A DNA stretch of 18,760 bases. It comes from SIG440 sp045645805. Lineage in GTDB: Bacteria; Bacillota; Clostridia; Monoglobales; Monoglobaceae. The translations under genes and the position numbers were made by a program. Below the pieces are notes generated by a model. It saw only the letters and a list, made by a program, of their open reading frames with translations. It had not been told where the DNA came from and made no database searches. Positions 7,566-14,808 of the stretch are shown piece by piece; position 1 is the stretch's first letter, and each line of letters opens with the position of its first letter. The stretch lies in NCBI GenBank assembly GCA_045645805.1, contig JAZRJL010000092.1, positions 1 through 18,760 of the forward strand, given 5' to 3'.

Positions 7566-7594
7566 TTGTCAAAATATCAAACAAGTGCTATACT
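7566..7594 (+). promoter_or_regulatory. promoter of the AraC-type regulator gene
   Basis: TTGTCA (7566-7571) and TATACT (7589-7594) are 17 bases apart, each one mismatch from sigma-A consensus. The start codon lies 42 bases downstream. Confidence 0.7.
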
Positions 7595-7635
7595 TCTGTT
7601 TGTAATGATTGTATTATTGTAAGGGAGGTGTTTTG

Positions 7636-8475
7636 ATGAGTGGAACAAAAAGCCGTTATAATATTTCCAAAATGCCCAACCAAAGCATTGCGGTAAGTCA
7701 ATGTGGTTTGACGGAGTATGAAAAAGGGCAGGAGGTAAAGACCAGAGTTTATGGGCATTATGCCATTCATTTCATTTTAAAAGGAAAAGGTTTTTATACA
7801 ATAAACGGCGAAACCTTTGAGCTTGGTGCTGGGCAAGGATTTTTGATTCCTCCCAACGTTCCTAATACTTACAAAGCGGATGAAAATGAGCCGTGGACGT
7901 ACATATATGCAATTTTTTACGGACTTGATGACGATGCTTTGGTGCATTATGCGGGATTTGACAGCAACAAGCTGACCTTTTCCTATGAAATGACAGAGGA
8001 TATGCTTCGTGACCTTTATGCAATGTATGGTGCGGGAGAGAATACGGGCACAAAGGGGTATGATGTAACGGGACATTTTCTTGTTATAATGAGCAGACTT
8101 GTAAAAGACAAGTCCGAAAGGCTTGGTGACAGCTATCTGCCTGAGCATTATGTTTCAAAAGCTATATCGTATATGGAGGATAACTATCCGTATGATATAA
8201 AAATATCAGACCTTGCTGAAATAGTTGGTATAAATCGTGTTTATCTTCACAAGCTGTTTGTTAAAAATACAGGGATTGGACCTGCGAAGTATCTTATGGA
8301 ATGTCGTTTGAAAAAAGCCGAAACTTTGATGGAACACGAGGAATTGTCCCTTAGTGATATAGCTATTTCAACGGGTTTTTATGATGTTTCACATTTCTCA
8401 AAGGCATTTACAGCAAAAAACGGAATTTCGCCGGGTAAATACCGGCTTAACAAAAAGGAAGATGAAAGGGGATAA
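7636..8475 (+). CDS. AraC-family transcriptional regulator with cupin sensor domain
   Basis: The 279-residue protein has the usual two-part AraC build. The N-terminal cupin-like ligand domain (about 15-100) shows 'HYAIHFILKGKGFYTING' and 'LGAGQGFLIPPNVPNTY', typical of sugar-responsive members. The C-terminal domain has two helix-turn-helix motifs, 'KISDLAEIVGINRVYLHKLF' (about 189-208) and 'LSLSDIAISTGFYDVSHFSKAF' split over 237-258, ending in 'GISPGKYR'. The ATG at 7636 is chosen because a strong AAGGGAGGTG (7621-7630) stands five bases upstream; an in-frame TTG at 7609 lies upstream of that site and is unlikely. It is transcribed with the DMT permease gene (5-base gap) and divergently from the GNAT/oxidoreductase pair, whose promoter region holds the likely binding sites. 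It probably activates those enzymes when the permease's substrate is present; this is inferred from layout. Confidence 0.93.
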   Translation: MSGTKSRYNISKMPNQSIAVSQCGLTEYEKGQEVKTRVYGHYAIHFILKGKGFYTINGETFELGAGQGFLIPPNVPNTYKADENEPWTYIYAIFYGLDDDALVHYAGFDSNKLTFSYEMTEDMLRDLYAMYGAGENTGTKGYDVTGHFLVIMSRLVKDKSERLGDSYLPEHYVSKAISYMEDNYPYDIKISDLAEIVGINRVYLHKLFVKNTGIGPAKYLMECRLKKAETLMEHEELSLSDIAISTGFYDVSHFSKAFTAKNGISPGKYRLNKKEDERG

Positions 8476-8480
8476 TTTAT

Positions 8481-9395
8481 ATGTCAATGACGGTTGCTTA
8501 TATTTTAATGACGGTAGCAATTTTGTTTACTGCAATAAGCAGTTGTATTCTTCACAAATTTAACAACAAGGGTATTGAGACAACGGGGGATTTATTCTTT
8601 TTTAATTCAGGGATAAGTCTTATCTGGACAATAATTATGACAGGGTGGTTTTTTGCTTCAGGCGAGGTGAAAATTAGTCCTGCAGCTTTGTTGTTTGGAA
8701 TCATTTACGGCATTTTGCTATGTGCGTTTTTGTACTTTAAAACCACGGCACTTACAACAGGGCCTGTATCTCTTACAACATTAATTAGCTGTTGTGCTTT
8801 TGTGATTGCTACGGGGTTTGGTGTGGTTTATGCCAATGAAACAGTTAATGTTTTTCAGATTATAGGTATGCTGTTGCTGCTTGTTTCCCTTGTTTTTTGT
8901 GTTAATCCCAAAAAGAGCGGCGAAAAGCTTACGGTTAAGTGGTTTCTTTATGCATTTTTATTCTTTCTTGCAGGTGGATTTGTGGGAATCTTTTATAAGA
9001 TATTCGGCAAATCTCCGGCGGCAGCCGAGGTCAACGGTATGATGCTTACCGCGGCTGTTGTTTCAATGGTTATGTTTGCGTTATTTGGTCTTGTGATAAA
9101 CAAAGCAACCGGCAAGCCAATGCCAAGGATAAGAAAGAGTGCATTAATATATATACTTTTAGCAGGGGCAACAAGCTGTATTTACATAAGACTTAATGTT
9201 TCGTTATCGGCGGTAATTCCAAGTGCTGTGTTCTTCCCTGTAAGCAACGGATCAACGGTTATTCTGTCAACCCTTGCCGGCAAGTTATTGTTTGGCGAAA
9301 AGCTTAAGCACATTCAAAGCATTGGTATCTTAATAGGATTTATAGCTATTGTGATAACTGGCTGTGGTCAGGTAATATTTGATATGATTGTTTAA
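8481..9395 (+). CDS. EamA/DMT-superfamily transporter
   Basis: The 304-residue product is almost entirely hydrophobic, with about ten membrane helices arranged as two five-helix EamA-like halves (about residues 3-140 and 150-300). It starts 'MTVAYILMTVAILFTAISS'. The ends of each half carry the typical 'FQIIGMLLLLVSLVFCV' and 'IQSIGILIGFIAIVITGCG' last helices, each preceded by a glutamate-containing loop ('NETVNV', 'GEKLKH'). DMT permeases move small metabolites such as amino acids, sugars or nucleotide-sugars by secondary transport; direction and substrate cannot be read here. The ATG at 8481 has AAAGGGG (8465-8471), which overlaps the end of the araC-type gene, so the two are probably translated together; an ATG two codons on is a possible alternative start. 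The gene ends at a hairpin shared with groEL. Confidence 0.9.
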   Translation: MSMTVAYILMTVAILFTAISSCILHKFNNKGIETTGDLFFFNSGISLIWTIIMTGWFFASGEVKISPAALLFGIIYGILLCAFLYFKTTALTTGPVSLTTLISCCAFVIATGFGVVYANETVNVFQIIGMLLLLVSLVFCVNPKKSGEKLTVKWFLYAFLFFLAGGFVGIFYKIFGKSPAAAEVNGMMLTAAVVSMVMFALFGLVINKATGKPMPRIRKSALIYILLAGATSCIYIRLNVSLSAVIPSAVFFPVSNGSTVILSTLAGKLLFGEKLKHIQSIGILIGFIAIVITGCGQVIFDMIV

Positions 9396-9409
9396 TGAAT
9401 GTAAAATAC

Positions 9410-9443
9410 AAAACTCCCCGACAGTTCTTGTCGGGGAGTTTTT
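9410..9443. terminator. bidirectional intrinsic terminator between the DMT permease gene and groEL
   Basis: Arms AAAACTCCCCGACA (9410-9423) and TGTCGGGGAGTTTT (9429-9442) form a 14-bp perfect stem with a GTTCT loop. T-runs on both strands let it end both converging transcripts. Confidence 0.93.
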
Positions 9444-9464
9444 GCATATAAGCTTGTTTGCGGT

Positions 9465-11096
9465 TTAGTACATTCCGCCGCCGCCTGCCATTGCTGCAGC
9501 AGCTGCTGCATCTGCTGCAGGGTCGGGTTTATTTGCAACAACGCTCTCTGTTGTGAGAACCATTGATGCAACTGAAGCTGCGTTCTGGAGTGCTGAACGG
9601 GTAACCTTTGTGGGGTCAACAATACCGTTTTTAAGCATATCCATATATTCTTCGGTAAGTGCGTTATAGCCAATACCAACTTCACTTGCCTTAATCTTGT
9701 TTACAACAACCGAGCCCTCAACACCTGCATTGAACGCAATCTGGCGTACGGGTTCTTCAAGAGCACGAAGAACGGTTTTAACGCCAATCTTTTCATCGCC
9801 TTCAAGAGTGTTCATAAGAGCTTCAACTGCAGGCATAGCATTGATAAATGCTGTACCGCCACCGGCAACAATGCCTTCCTCAACAGCGGCACGGGTTGCT
9901 GCAAGAGCATCCTCAATTCTAAGCTTCTTTTCCTTCATTTCAACCTCGGTAGCAGCACCAACCTTGATAACTGCAACACCACCTGAGAGCTTTGCAAGTC
10001 TTTCCTGAAGTTTTTCTCTGTCGAAATCTGAAGATGTTTCTTCAATCTGGTTCTTAATCTGATTTACTCTTGACTTGATTGCAGCAGCATCACCTGCACC
10101 GTCAACAATAATTGTGTTTTCTTTCTGAACCTTTACCTGACGTGCACGACCAAGCTGGGAAATACTTGTTTCCTTAAGGTCAAGACCAAGTTCTTCTGAA
10201 ATAACTGTACCGCCTGTAAGGATTGCGATATCTTCAAGCATTGCCTTTCTTCTGTCGCCAAAGCCGGGAGCTTTAACTGCAACGCAGGTGAATGTTCCAC
10301 GAAGCTTGTTAACTATAAGAGTTGAAAGTGCTTCGCCTTCAATATCCTCAGCTATAATAAGAAGCTTTTTGCCCTGCTGAACGATTTGTTCAAGAAGAGG
10401 AAGAAGTTCCTGAATGTTTCCAATCTTTTTGTCTGTGATAAGAATATATGCGTCGTCGATTACAGCTTCCATCTTGTCGGTATCTGTAACCATATAAGGT
10501 GTGATATAACCTCTGTCAAACTGCATACCCTCAACAACCTCTGAATATGTTTCAGCGGTCTTTGATTCTTCAACAGTGATAACACCATCACTTGTAACCT
10601 TTTCCATAGCATCTGCGATAAGCTCGCCAATGCCGTCATCAGCTGCAGAAACAGCGGCAACACGTGCAATGTCATCACGTCCGCTTACCTTTTTGCTGTT
10701 TTTAACAACCTCGCCAACTGCAACTTCAACTGCCGATGCAATACCCTTTCTTACAATCATGGGGTTTGCACCTGCGGTAACATTTTTAAGACCCTCACGT
10801 ACCAAAGCCTGTGCAAGAAGTGTTGCTGTTGTTGTACCATCACCTGCAATGTCATTTGTCTTTGATGCAACTTCTTTTACAAGCTGAGCACCCATATTTT
10901 CAAACGGGTCTTCAAGCTCAATTTCCTTTGCAATGGTGACACCATCGTTAGTGATAAGGGGTGCACCGAATTTCTTGTCAAGAACAACGTTTCTGCCCTT
11001 GGGACCAAGTGTAACCTTTACGGTATCTGCAAGCTGATTTACGCCTTTTTCAAGAGCGTGTCTTGCGTCTTCTCCAAATAAAATCTGTTTTGCCAT
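9465..11096 (-). CDS. groEL: chaperonin GroEL (60 kDa, Hsp60)
   Basis: This is the ATP-driven folding chaperonin, a double ring of seven subunits working with GroES in the cytosol. At 543 residues it is full length and colinear with the family. It starts 'MAKQILFGEDARHALEKGVN' and has 'VTLGPKGRNVVLDKKFG' (28-44). The ATP-site loop 'GDGTTTAT' is at 85-92, the apical domain is in the middle, and 'VEEGIVAGGGTAF' falls in the C-terminal equatorial part. It ends in a glycine-methionine tail 'MAGGGGMY', shorter than the E. coli GGM repeat. The ATG at 11096 has AGGAGG (11105-11110) eight bases upstream. It is the second gene of groES-groEL (24-base gap) and so under the CIRCE operator. It ends at the shared hairpin 9410-9443. 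Confidence 0.98.
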   Translation of the reverse strand: MAKQILFGEDARHALEKGVNQLADTVKVTLGPKGRNVVLDKKFGAPLITNDGVTIAKEIELEDPFENMGAQLVKEVASKTNDIAGDGTTTATLLAQALVREGLKNVTAGANPMIVRKGIASAVEVAVGEVVKNSKKVSGRDDIARVAAVSAADDGIGELIADAMEKVTSDGVITVEESKTAETYSEVVEGMQFDRGYITPYMVTDTDKMEAVIDDAYILITDKKIGNIQELLPLLEQIVQQGKKLLIIAEDIEGEALSTLIVNKLRGTFTCVAVKAPGFGDRRKAMLEDIAILTGGTVISEELGLDLKETSISQLGRARQVKVQKENTIIVDGAGDAAAIKSRVNQIKNQIEETSSDFDREKLQERLAKLSGGVAVIKVGAATEVEMKEKKLRIEDALAATRAAVEEGIVAGGGTAFINAMPAVEALMNTLEGDEKIGVKTVLRALEEPVRQIAFNAGVEGSVVVNKIKASEVGIGYNALTEEYMDMLKNGIVDPTKVTRSALQNAASVASMVLTTESVVANKPDPAADAAAAAAMAGGGGMY

Positions 11097-11120
11097 AACT
11101 TTAACCTCCTGATATTTTTA

Positions 11121-11408
11121 TTAGCCTTCGATTTTAGCAAGAACATCATTCTGACGAAGAATGATATATTCCTCACCATCAAGCTTAACCTCTGTGCCTG
11201 CGTACTTGCTCATAAGAACCTTGTCGCCAACTTTCAGCTCCATAACAACTTCCTTGCCGTCAACCACGCCACCGGGACCAACTGCTACAACTTCAGCAAC
11301 CTGGGGTTTTTCCTTTGCAGCACCTGCAAGGATAATTCCGCTTTTTGTGGTTTCTTCAGCTTCCACCATTTTAATAACAACTCTGTCTGCCAATGGTTTA
11401 ATGTTCAT
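11121..11408 (-). CDS. groES: co-chaperonin GroES (10 kDa, Hsp10)
   Basis: GroES is the seven-subunit lid that closes the GroEL chamber and drives its cycle. The 95-residue product is of normal length. It begins 'MNIKPLADRVVIKMVEAEE' and has the mobile loop 'TTKSGIILAGAAKEKPQ' (about 20-36), which carries the hydrophobic IIL that binds GroEL. It ends with 'YIILRQNDVLAKIEG'. The ATG at 11408 has AAGGAGGA about 8 bases upstream. It is the first gene of the groES-groEL pair; promoter and CIRCE operator lie upstream on the - strand. Confidence 0.98.
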   Translation of the reverse strand: MNIKPLADRVVIKMVEAEETTKSGIILAGAAKEKPQVAEVVAVGPGGVVDGKEVVMELKVGDKVLMSKYAGTEVKLDGEEYIILRQNDVLAKIEG

Positions 11409-11469
11409 TTTAAATCCTCCTTAATAATGTGGAAGGTACAGTGTTTGTACCTCGTATTTACAAAATGTG

Positions 11470-11496
11470 TTAGCACTCTCTGTTGATGAGTGCTAA
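11470..11496. promoter_or_regulatory. CIRCE operator (HrcA-binding site)
   Basis: TTAGCACTC-N9-GAGTGCTAA is a perfect match to the CIRCE inverted repeat. It begins 5 bases downstream of the groES -10 box, so it covers the transcription start. By established knowledge HrcA binds it and represses groESL until heat or misfolded protein titrates GroEL away. hrcA itself is not in this window. Confidence 0.97.
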
Positions 11497-11501
11497 CACT
11501 A

Positions 11502-11529
11502 ATTATATTACAAAATAATAAAATTTCAA
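11502..11529 (-). promoter_or_regulatory. groESL sigma-A promoter
   Basis: On the - strand TTGAAA (11524-11529) is 16 bases from TATAAT (11502-11507), directly upstream of CIRCE. The -10 is perfect; the spacer is one base short. Confidence 0.78.
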
Positions 11530-11533
11530 CTTT

Positions 11534-11573
11534 GATTAGAGTGGATTATTAGGGATTATGAGTGATTAGATTA
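11534..11573. repeat. four GATTA words at exact 10-bp phasing, upstream of the groESL promoter
   Basis: On the + strand GATTA occurs at 11534, 11544, 11554 and 11564, exactly 10 bases apart, with a degenerate fifth copy (AATTA) at 11574. The five bases after each GATTA differ (AGAGT-like, TTAGG, TGAGT, GATTA-like), so this is a phased word and not a plain tandem repeat. Seen from groES, the array is TAATC repeated just upstream of the -35 at 11524-11529, where UP elements or activators act. Its function is unknown. Confidence 0.7.
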
Positions 11574-11608
11574 AATTATACATCAAAAACTGCCCTAATT
11601 GGATAATT

Positions 11609-12076
11609 TTACATAATAAGTGCAACTGCAGAGGAGGAAATACCCTCTTTTCTGCCTTCAAAACCAAGATGTTCGGTTGTTGTTGCTTTTACGCTGATTT
11701 GGGATATATTAATATTTAGTGCGTTGGCAATGTTTTTTTGCATAGTATCAATATGAGGTGCAAGCTTTGGAGCTTGTGCCACAATGCACGAATCAATATT
11801 TGAAATATTAAAGCCGTTGTCCCTTAAAAGTCTGCCGACACAGGACAAAAGTATAAGGCTGTCAGCACCCTTGTATTTTGGGTCGGTATCGGGGAAGTGT
11901 TTGCCTATATCACCAAGAGCGGCAGCACCAAGAAGTGCGTCCATTATTGCATGGACAAGAACATCTGCATCCGAATGACCTAAAAGCCCCGTTTCATACG
12001 GTATATCCACACCGCCGAGTATCAGTTTTCTGTCCTTGCTGAAAGCATGGACATCATATCCAAAACCTATACGCAT
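11609..12076 (-). CDS. ispF: 2-C-methyl-D-erythritol 2,4-cyclodiphosphate synthase
   Basis: IspF makes 2-C-methyl-D-erythritol 2,4-cyclodiphosphate from the CDP-ME 2-phosphate intermediate, releasing CMP, the fifth step of the MEP isoprenoid pathway. The 155-residue product is the usual length. It carries the metal ligands Asp8 and His10 ('GYDVHAF') and His42 ('VHAIMDALLGA'). It also has 'LGHSDADV' near 32-39, 'GDIGKHFPDTD' near 55-65, and the CDP-binding end 'TTTEHLGFEGRKEGISS'. The ATG at 12076 has AAGGATGG about 8 bases upstream. It follows ispD by 13 bases on the same strand, so the two enzymes, which act two steps apart, are made together. No convincing terminator follows, so some read-through into groES is possible. 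Confidence 0.97.
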   Translation of the reverse strand: MRIGFGYDVHAFSKDRKLILGGVDIPYETGLLGHSDADVLVHAIMDALLGAAALGDIGKHFPDTDPKYKGADSLILLSCVGRLLRDNGFNISNIDSCIVAQAPKLAPHIDTMQKNIANALNINISQISVKATTTEHLGFEGRKEGISSSAVALIM

Positions 12077-12089
12077 AAAGTTTCCATCC

Positions 12090-12797
12090 TTACTTATTTT
12101 TCTTCAGGTAACTGTTTATTGCCTCGGCAACAGGTAAATCCTCGGGTGTTGTTACCTTTATATTAGTATATTCGCCGGGAGAAATATGTATTTTTACTCC
12201 CATTCTTTCCATTACCGAGCAGTCATCTGTGCCATCAAAGCCGGCTTCCTTTGCTTGAATATACGCAAGCTTAAGCTCGTCGCATCTGAATACCTGGGGA
12301 GTCTGGATAAGACGCAGGGTACTTCGCTCAGGGGTAGCGTCAACAACCTCGTCAGCATTTGTTATCTTGACAGTATCTTTGGGAACAACTCCGGGGGCGG
12401 CAGCACCGAATTTTGCAGCAATTTCCACAGTTTTGTCAATAAGACCGGCGGTTACAAAGGGTCTTGCTCCGTCGTGAACCGCAATAAGAGAATCGTTGTC
12501 TGCACATTCAAGACCGCACATAACAGACTCACCTCGGGTTTTACCTCCAGGAACGATAGAGGAGACTTTTTTGATATTAAACTCACGAACAAGGTCGTTA
12601 ACGGTGAGGATATCTTCCTGCCGAGTAACAATAATTATTTTGCCAATGGCTTTTGCTGATGCAAAGCTTTGCAGTGTGCGGGCAAGAACAGGGGTATCGT
12701 CAATAAAAAGAAATTGCTTGTTAGTATTTTTACCCATTCTGCTGCTTGAACCTGCGGCTACAATAATTGCCGTAGCGGTAGGGAGCTGTTTTGCCAT
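12090..12797 (-). CDS. ispD: 2-C-methyl-D-erythritol 4-phosphate cytidylyltransferase
   Basis: IspD joins CTP and MEP to form CDP-methylerythritol, the third step of the MEP pathway. The 235-residue product starts 'MAKQLPTATAIIVAAGSSSR' and has the CTP-binding loop with 'MGKNTNKQF' (21-29), 'AVHDGARPFV' in the middle, and 'PERSTLRLIQTPQVF' for substrate binding. The frame stays open 63 codons further upstream, but the ATG at 12797 is chosen. It has CGGAGG (12805-12810) seven bases before it, the family's conserved part begins there, and the extension would overlap the carD gene by about 170 bases. It is the middle gene of carD-ispD-ispF (19- and 13-base gaps). Confidence 0.97.
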   Translation of the reverse strand: MAKQLPTATAIIVAAGSSSRMGKNTNKQFLFIDDTPVLARTLQSFASAKAIGKIIIVTRQEDILTVNDLVREFNIKKVSSIVPGGKTRGESVMCGLECADNDSLIAVHDGARPFVTAGLIDKTVEIAAKFGAAAPGVVPKDTVKITNADEVVDATPERSTLRLIQTPQVFRCDELKLAYIQAKEAGFDGTDDCSVMERMGVKIHISPGEYTNIKVTTPEDLPVAEAINSYLKKNK

Positions 12798-12804
12798 ATT
12801 AAAA

Positions 12805-12810
12805 CCTCCG
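12805..12810 (-). promoter_or_regulatory. ispD: ribosome binding site fixing the ispD start
   Basis: CGGAGG on the - strand stands seven bases before the ATG at 12797 and decides against the longer upstream frame. Confidence 0.85.
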
Positions 12811-12816
12811 TTAAAA

Positions 12817-13287
12817 TCAGCCTTCAAGCAAAAGCTGTTCAATTTCTGTATATGTTTTATCCTTTGCCAGAACAAGCTCTGAAATAAGGATGTTTTTTGC
12901 ATTTGAAAGCATTTTTCTTTCGGCGTTTGAAAGTGATTTCTTTCTATCACGAAGCAAAAGAGTTTTTGCAACGGTGGCAACATCAATCAAATCTCCGCCC
13001 TTGAGTTTTTCAATATTGTCTCTGTATCTTTGGTTCCAGTTATCGTTGCAGTCCTCACTGCAGGTATGGAAATGATTGATAGCCTCGTTGGCGGCATCGT
13101 CTGACGAAATTTTTCTGATGCCGATGGTTTGGGTGTTATTTACGGGGAGCATGACCTTCATATCGCTGACAGAGATTTGCATAACATAATATTTATGAAC
13201 CTCGCCTAAAATCTTTTTTTCTTCGATGTCGACAATGATGCCGGCTCCATGCATTGGATAAACTATTCTGTCGCCTATGTGAAACAC
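12817..13287 (-). CDS. carD: CarD/CdnL-family transcriptional regulator
   Basis: CarD-family proteins bind the RNA polymerase beta subunit through an N-terminal RID/Tudor-like domain and stabilise open promoter complexes, often at rRNA and growth-related promoters. The 156-residue product begins 'MFHIGDRIVYPMHGAGIIVDIEEK' and has 'YYVMQISVSDMKVMLPVNN' (about 39-57), typical of the RID domain. A helical C-terminal DNA-binding half (about 65-156) follows with 'LIDVATVAKTLLLRDRKKSLSNAERKM'-like sequence. The start is a GTG at 13285-13287, with GAAGGGAAG (13296-13304) eight bases upstream; no ATG fits the family start. It lies between radA (97-base gap) and ispD (19-base gap). The gap towards radA is AT-rich and may hold a promoter, but no clear -35/-10 pair stands out. 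Which promoters it acts on here is unknown. Confidence 0.92.
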   Translation of the reverse strand: MFHIGDRIVYPMHGAGIIVDIEEKKILGEVHKYYVMQISVSDMKVMLPVNNTQTIGIRKISSDDAANEAINHFHTCSEDCNDNWNQRYRDNIEKLKGGDLIDVATVAKTLLLRDRKKSLSNAERKMLSNAKNILISELVLAKDKTYTEIEQLLLEG

Positions 13288-13384
13288 TAAAAAGACTTCC
13301 CTTCAAACATTTAAGTTTTTTATTTTGCGGTAGCTGCCTGATGTAAACAGCCCCATATATATATTTATTATATTATTTTAAAAA

Positions 13385-14755
13385 TTATTTGCAGAATTTC
13401 TGCAGAACTTCGGATATATCCGAAAACGGGTAAAGCTGAATATTGTCAAATTTTCGAAGTTTCTCAATACCTATACGGGGAACAATACATTTTTTAAAGC
13501 CAAGCTTTTCACATTCTGCAATTCTTGCCTCCAAAAAGCTGCAGCTTCGTATCTCGCCGGTAAGACCAACTTCGCCGATTGCTACGGTGTCTGCATCAAC
13601 AGCAATACCCCGGCAGCTTGATGCGACGGCAAGGATAATGCCAAGGTCTGCGGCAGGCTCGGATATTTTAAGACCGCCTACAATATTTATATATGCATCC
13701 AAAAGTGACATTTTAAGACCGCATCGCTTTTCAAGAACTGCCATCAGCATAAGTGTTCGTGAAAGGTCAGGTCCGCTTGTCATACGCCTTGGATTGCCGA
13801 ATGCGGTAGGTGATACAAGCGCCTGAATTTCGGCAAGTACGGGGCGTGTGCCCTCCATTGTGCATATTATGCACGAGCCGGAAACGTTTTCAGGTCTGCC
13901 CGAGAGCATTGCCTGTGACGGATTGGGAATTTCCTCAAGTCCGCTGCCATGCATTTCAAAAACACCAATTTCATTGGTTGAACCAAAACGGTTTTTTACT
14001 GCACGCAATACCCTGAATGCCTGATGCCGGTCACCCTCAAAATAAAGTACCGAGTCAACTATATGTTCCAGAATTTTAGGGCCTGCAAGTGAGCCTTCTT
14101 TGGTGACGTGACCAACAAGAAAGACCGAAATGGAATTTTCTTTTGCAATCTTCATCAGTACGGTTGCTGTGTCACGGATTTGTGTGATGCTTCCGGGAGT
14201 AGATTGAATTTCGGGGTTATACATTGTTTGTACCGAATCTACAATCAAAATATCAGGTTTTTCTTTAAAAACACAATCACAAATAAAGCTCATATTTGTT
14301 TCAGAGTAGATTTTTAAATTAGGAGTATCAATGCCAAGTCTGTCCGCCCGAAGTTTTATCTGTCGCTGTGATTCTTCGCCAGAAACATAAAGGATTTGTT
14401 TTGTTTTGCCTAAATGTTGACAAATCTGAAGCAAAAGAGTTGATTTTCCGATGCCGGGGTCGCCACCTACCAGAACAAGGGAGCCACTGACAAGTCCACC
14501 GCCAAGGACACGGTCAAGTTCACCAAGACCCGTAAGGGTGCGTTCTTCGTCATTGGTTTTTATATCATTTATAGCCTTTGGCTCTGTCGAAGCAGACGTT
14601 GCCGCTGCTACAAGTGACATTTTGCCGGACTTGGGCAATTCATGGACAACTTCTTCTTCGATTGTGTTCCAGGAATTACAGGTTGTGCATTTTCCCATCC
14701 ATTTGGGAAATTTCGCACCACATTCGGAACAAACATAGACGGTTTTTGTTTTCAT
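13385..14755 (-). CDS. radA: DNA repair protein RadA (Sms)
   Basis: RadA is a RecA-like ATPase/helicase that drives branch migration in recombination repair. The 456-residue product has full family length. There is an N-terminal C4 zinc finger (C9, C12, C23, C26), a Walker A 'GDPGIGKST' (98-106), a Walker B-like 'DILIVDSVQ' (168-176), the RadA-specific KNRFG motif (254-258), and a C-terminal Lon-protease-like domain ('GGLKISEPAADLGIILAVAS'). The ATG at 14755 has AGAGG 11 bases upstream. In many Gram-positives radA is followed by disA, the c-di-AMP cyclase; here carD follows directly. It lies 53 bases behind folD on the same strand. Confidence 0.97.
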   Translation of the reverse strand: MKTKTVYVCSECGAKFPKWMGKCTTCNSWNTIEEEVVHELPKSGKMSLVAAATSASTEPKAINDIKTNDEERTLTGLGELDRVLGGGLVSGSLVLVGGDPGIGKSTLLLQICQHLGKTKQILYVSGEESQRQIKLRADRLGIDTPNLKIYSETNMSFICDCVFKEKPDILIVDSVQTMYNPEIQSTPGSITQIRDTATVLMKIAKENSISVFLVGHVTKEGSLAGPKILEHIVDSVLYFEGDRHQAFRVLRAVKNRFGSTNEIGVFEMHGSGLEEIPNPSQAMLSGRPENVSGSCIICTMEGTRPVLAEIQALVSPTAFGNPRRMTSGPDLSRTLMLMAVLEKRCGLKMSLLDAYINIVGGLKISEPAADLGIILAVASSCRGIAVDADTVAIGEVGLTGEIRSCSFLEARIAECEKLGFKKCIVPRIGIEKLRKFDNIQLYPFSDISEVLQKFCK

Positions 14756-14808
14756 AAAAAGTATAACCTCTTTTTGGAAAAAATTACTTAAGCGTTAATT
14801 TGTATCAA

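Noticed and set aside
9697..10887. Long + strand open frames opposite groEL, and similar ones opposite other genes.
   Set aside because: They mirror the codon pattern of the real gene on the other strand, have no ribosome binding sites and no recognisable protein.
11574..11608. A terminator after ispF.
   Set aside because: Only a weak palindrome around CCAATTAGG is present; the T-run (GTTTTTG) is not preceded by a stable stem.
12798..12986. A 63-codon N-terminal extension of IspD.
   Set aside because: It overlaps carD by about 170 bases, has no family homology, and a good ribosome binding site precedes the shorter start at 12797.
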